Assembly: GCA_002299965.1 (NCBI GenBank)
Contig: DBOM01000083.1
Span: forward strand, 1 to 6,893
Direction of reading: 5' to 3'
Length of the DNA stretch: 6,893 nt
DNA from: Caldiserica bacterium UBA646
GTDB taxonomy: Bacteria; Caldisericota; Caldisericia; Caldisericales; Caldisericaceae
Shown here: one piece after another, positions 5,906-6,893 of the stretch
Position numbering within the stretch: position 1 is the first letter of the stretch
Layout of the letters: each line of letters starts with the position of its first letter
Translations under genes and position numbers: made by a program
Notes under the pieces: generated by a model
Told to the model about the DNA's origin: nothing
Database searches by the model: none
What the model saw: the letters and a program-made list of their open reading frames with translations, nothing else

Positions 5906-6409
5906 ATGAAAAAGATTGTAGCGTATCCGGGTACATTTGACCCGATCACAAATGGGCACCTGGATATAATAAGGCGTGGAGCGAATTTATTTGATGGGCT
6001 TGTTATTTTTGTTGCAAAGAGTAACGAGAAACATCCGTTGTTTACGTTTGAGGAACGAATTGAAATGGCACAGTGTCTTGCGAAGGAATTTAATAATGTT
6101 TCTGTAATGCCGCTTGAGGGTCTCTTAACGACTTGCTTAAAAGAAAATAATATTAAAGTTGTCCTGAGAGGGTTGCGTACTATGTCTGATTTTGAGTATG
6201 AGTTTCAAATGGCTCTTATCAACAAAAAGCTTTATCCTGATTTAGAAACTGTGTTAATGATGAGCAGCAGTGAGTTTGTGTTTTTAAGTTCAAGCTTAGT
6301 GAGAGAAATTGCACTTTTAGGTGGTGATGTTTCTAAGTTTGTTCCACCTTGTGTGGGAAAAAGGCTTAAAAGGAGGCCAGCAAACAATGGAAGAGGACTC
6401 TGTATTTAA
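5906..6409 (+). CDS. coaD: Pantetheine-phosphate adenylyltransferase (PPAT)
   Basis: A 167-residue cytosolic enzyme of coenzyme A synthesis. It transfers AMP from ATP to 4'-phosphopantetheine, giving dephospho-CoA and pyrophosphate, and usually works as a hexamer. Hallmarks are YPGTFDPITNGHLDII (7-22, with Thr10 and His18 of the nucleotidyltransferase signature), Lys42 in the EKHPLFTFEER segment, RGLRTMSDFEYEFQMA (88-103, with Arg88 and Arg91) and the SSS/LVREIALLGGDVSKFVP region (128-147). All residues expected for catalysis and ATP binding appear intact. The last dozen residues (KRRPANNGRGLCI region) are not conserved; their codons contain the ribosome site and first codons of the next gene, giving a 23-nt overlap. 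The start at 5906 begins exactly at the conserved MKKIVAYPGTFDP end and has no Shine-Dalgarno sequence. First gene of a coaD, coiled-coil, DUF177-like operon. Confidence 0.97.
   Translation: MKKIVAYPGTFDPITNGHLDIIRRGANLFDGLVIFVAKSNEKHPLFTFEERIEMAQCLAKEFNNVSVMPLEGLLTTCLKENNIKVVLRGLRTMSDFEYEFQMALINKKLYPDLETVLMMSSSEFVFLSSSLVREIALLGGDVSKFVPPCVGKRLKRRPANNGRGLCI
6371..6376 (+). promoter_or_regulatory. Ribosome binding site of the coiled-coil gene, inside coaD
   Basis: A perfect AGGAGG lies 10 nt before the ATG at 6387. It decides that start over an in-frame ATG at 6321, which would add 22 residues (beginning MVMFLSLFHL) encoded deep inside coaD with no such site. Confidence 0.75.
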
Positions 6410-6863
6410 AGAGATTGAGTTATTAAAACAAATGCTACAATCAGGAAAGACGATACCGCTTTCCAAATTGGTCGCTGTAGATAAAGGTGCGTTTATTTCT
6501 AAAATTGATCACATTCGCGAACTACTTCCAGAAGAAGTAAAAGAAGCATATCTTGTTTCCAAAAGGAAAAATGTAATTTTAGCTCAAGCAAATGAGGAGA
6601 GAGATAGAATTCTTGAAAGCGCAATGGCGAGGCGTGATGAAATTATTCAAGATTCAGATGTTCTGGAAGAAGCGAAAAAAGAGAAAGCGAAAATACTGGA
6701 CGAAGCGCGAACGAAAGCAGAAAAAATGCAGAAAGATGCCGAGGATTATGTTTTTAAACTTTTATCAAAGACCCAGACAATTTTACACAAAGCGCAATCT
6801 GTGCTAGAAGAAGGCAAGGAAGGATTGAAATATGAGAGTTCCGATAGCGAGCATTCGGAATAA
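6387..6863 (+). CDS. Small coiled-coil protein of the coaD-linked family (SepIVA/DivIVA-like, often misnamed ATP synthase subunit B)
   Basis: A 158-residue, highly charged, soluble protein with no signal or membrane segment. The N-terminal part (about 5-50) has the pattern IELLKQMLQSGKTIPLSKLV followed by IDHIRELLPEEVKEA. From about 52 to 145 it is helical, with repeated Ala/Glu/Lys/Arg heptad-like spacing (ILAQANEERDRILESA, AKKEKAKILDEARTKA) broken by Q-D-S-D near 88-91. A short acidic/serine tail ends it (SSDSEHSE). I recognise the layout as that of a family found directly after coaD in Actinobacteria, Chloroflexi and Clostridia; the mycobacterial member SepIVA takes part in cell elongation and division. 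Automatic annotation often calls such proteins ATP synthase subunit B because of the coiled coil, but there is no membrane helix here. Function in this organism is unknown. It overlaps coaD by 23 nt and the next gene by 32 nt. Confidence 0.82.
   Translation: MEEDSVFKEIELLKQMLQSGKTIPLSKLVAVDKGAFISKIDHIRELLPEEVKEAYLVSKRKNVILAQANEERDRILESAMARRDEIIQDSDVLEEAKKEKAKILDEARTKAEKMQKDAEDYVFKLLSKTQTILHKAQSVLEEGKEGLKYESSDSEHSE
6816..6824 (+). promoter_or_regulatory. Ribosome binding site of the 3'-terminal partial gene
   Basis: AAGGAAGGA ends 7 nt before the ATG at 6832, a good Shine-Dalgarno match. It supports a gene starting inside the end of the coiled-coil gene. Confidence 0.6.
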
Positions 6864-6893
6864 GATTATAGACATTCACGAGAAATTGCTGGA
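6832..6893 (+). CDS. Start of a further gene, possibly DUF177/YceD family, cut by window end
   Basis: Only 20 complete codons are visible: MRVPIASIRNKIIDIHEKLL. The frame is open to the window end, begins with ATG 7 nt after a purine-rich ribosome site, and overlaps the coiled-coil gene by 32 nt. Proteins of the DUF177 (YceD) family often begin with a similar M-[KR]-[IV]-P/D-[IV]-S pattern. In several phyla a DUF177 gene follows coaD and its coiled-coil neighbour and precedes rpmF (ribosomal protein L32). The context makes this the best guess, but the visible stretch is too short for firm family assignment. If correct, rpmF is expected downstream. Confidence 0.5.
   Translation, partial: MRVPIASIRNKIIDIHEKLL

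Noticed and set aside
6321..6386. Earlier ATG extending the coiled-coil protein by 22 residues, with a hydrophobic N-terminus that could look like a signal or the membrane helix of an ATP synthase b subunit
   Set aside because: The hydrophobic stretch is just the other frame of coaD, and AGGAGG at 6371-6376 points to the ATG at 6387.

Overview
This AT-rich bacterial window carries eight protein genes, all ordinary housekeeping families apart from one large multidomain enzyme. The first and last genes run off the window edges. I see no mobile element, CRISPR array, rRNA or tRNA gene. The gene set fits a small-genome, low-GC anaerobic or thermophilic lineage: a long DHH-CBS-CBS-nucleotidyltransferase, a PASTA-only lipoprotein beside rpe, and coaD followed by a coiled-coil protein. 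Thermotogota, Caldisericota, Dictyoglomota and relatives are plausible, but this is inference from architecture and base composition. I cannot fix a taxon without a search.

Region 1 (1-3448, + strand) holds the last two thirds of a pyrimidine-nucleoside phosphorylase (deoA/pdp type). It overlaps by 8 nt an 873-residue protein that joins a DHH/DHHA1 phosphoesterase, two CBS domains and a class II tRNA nucleotidyltransferase. Region 2 (3449-4516, + strand) is a two-gene thiol-redox operon: a membrane-anchored TlpA/ResA-like lipoprotein followed by thioredoxin. It has a consensus sigma-70-type promoter (TTGACA, 16 bp, TATAAT) and ends at a hairpin-plus-T-run terminator.

Region 3 (4509-5842, - strand) is a PASTA-only lipoprotein gene followed by rpe, with a 4-nt ATGA stop/start overlap. 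Region 4 (5906-6893, + strand) is coaD, then a 158-residue coiled-coil protein, then the first 20 codons of a gene resembling the start of a DUF177/YceD protein. These overlap by 23 and 32 nt and look like one translationally coupled operon.

The PASTA and coaD genes diverge from a 63-bp gap. A palindromic TTGCAA there can serve as the -35 element in both directions. Each inferred -10 ends six bases before its start codon and neither start has a Shine-Dalgarno sequence, so both operons may begin with leaderless mRNAs. This divergent promoter and the intact DHH catalytic motifs in the tRNA nucleotidyltransferase fusion are the two points most worth following up. I found no convincing evidence of a wholly new system.
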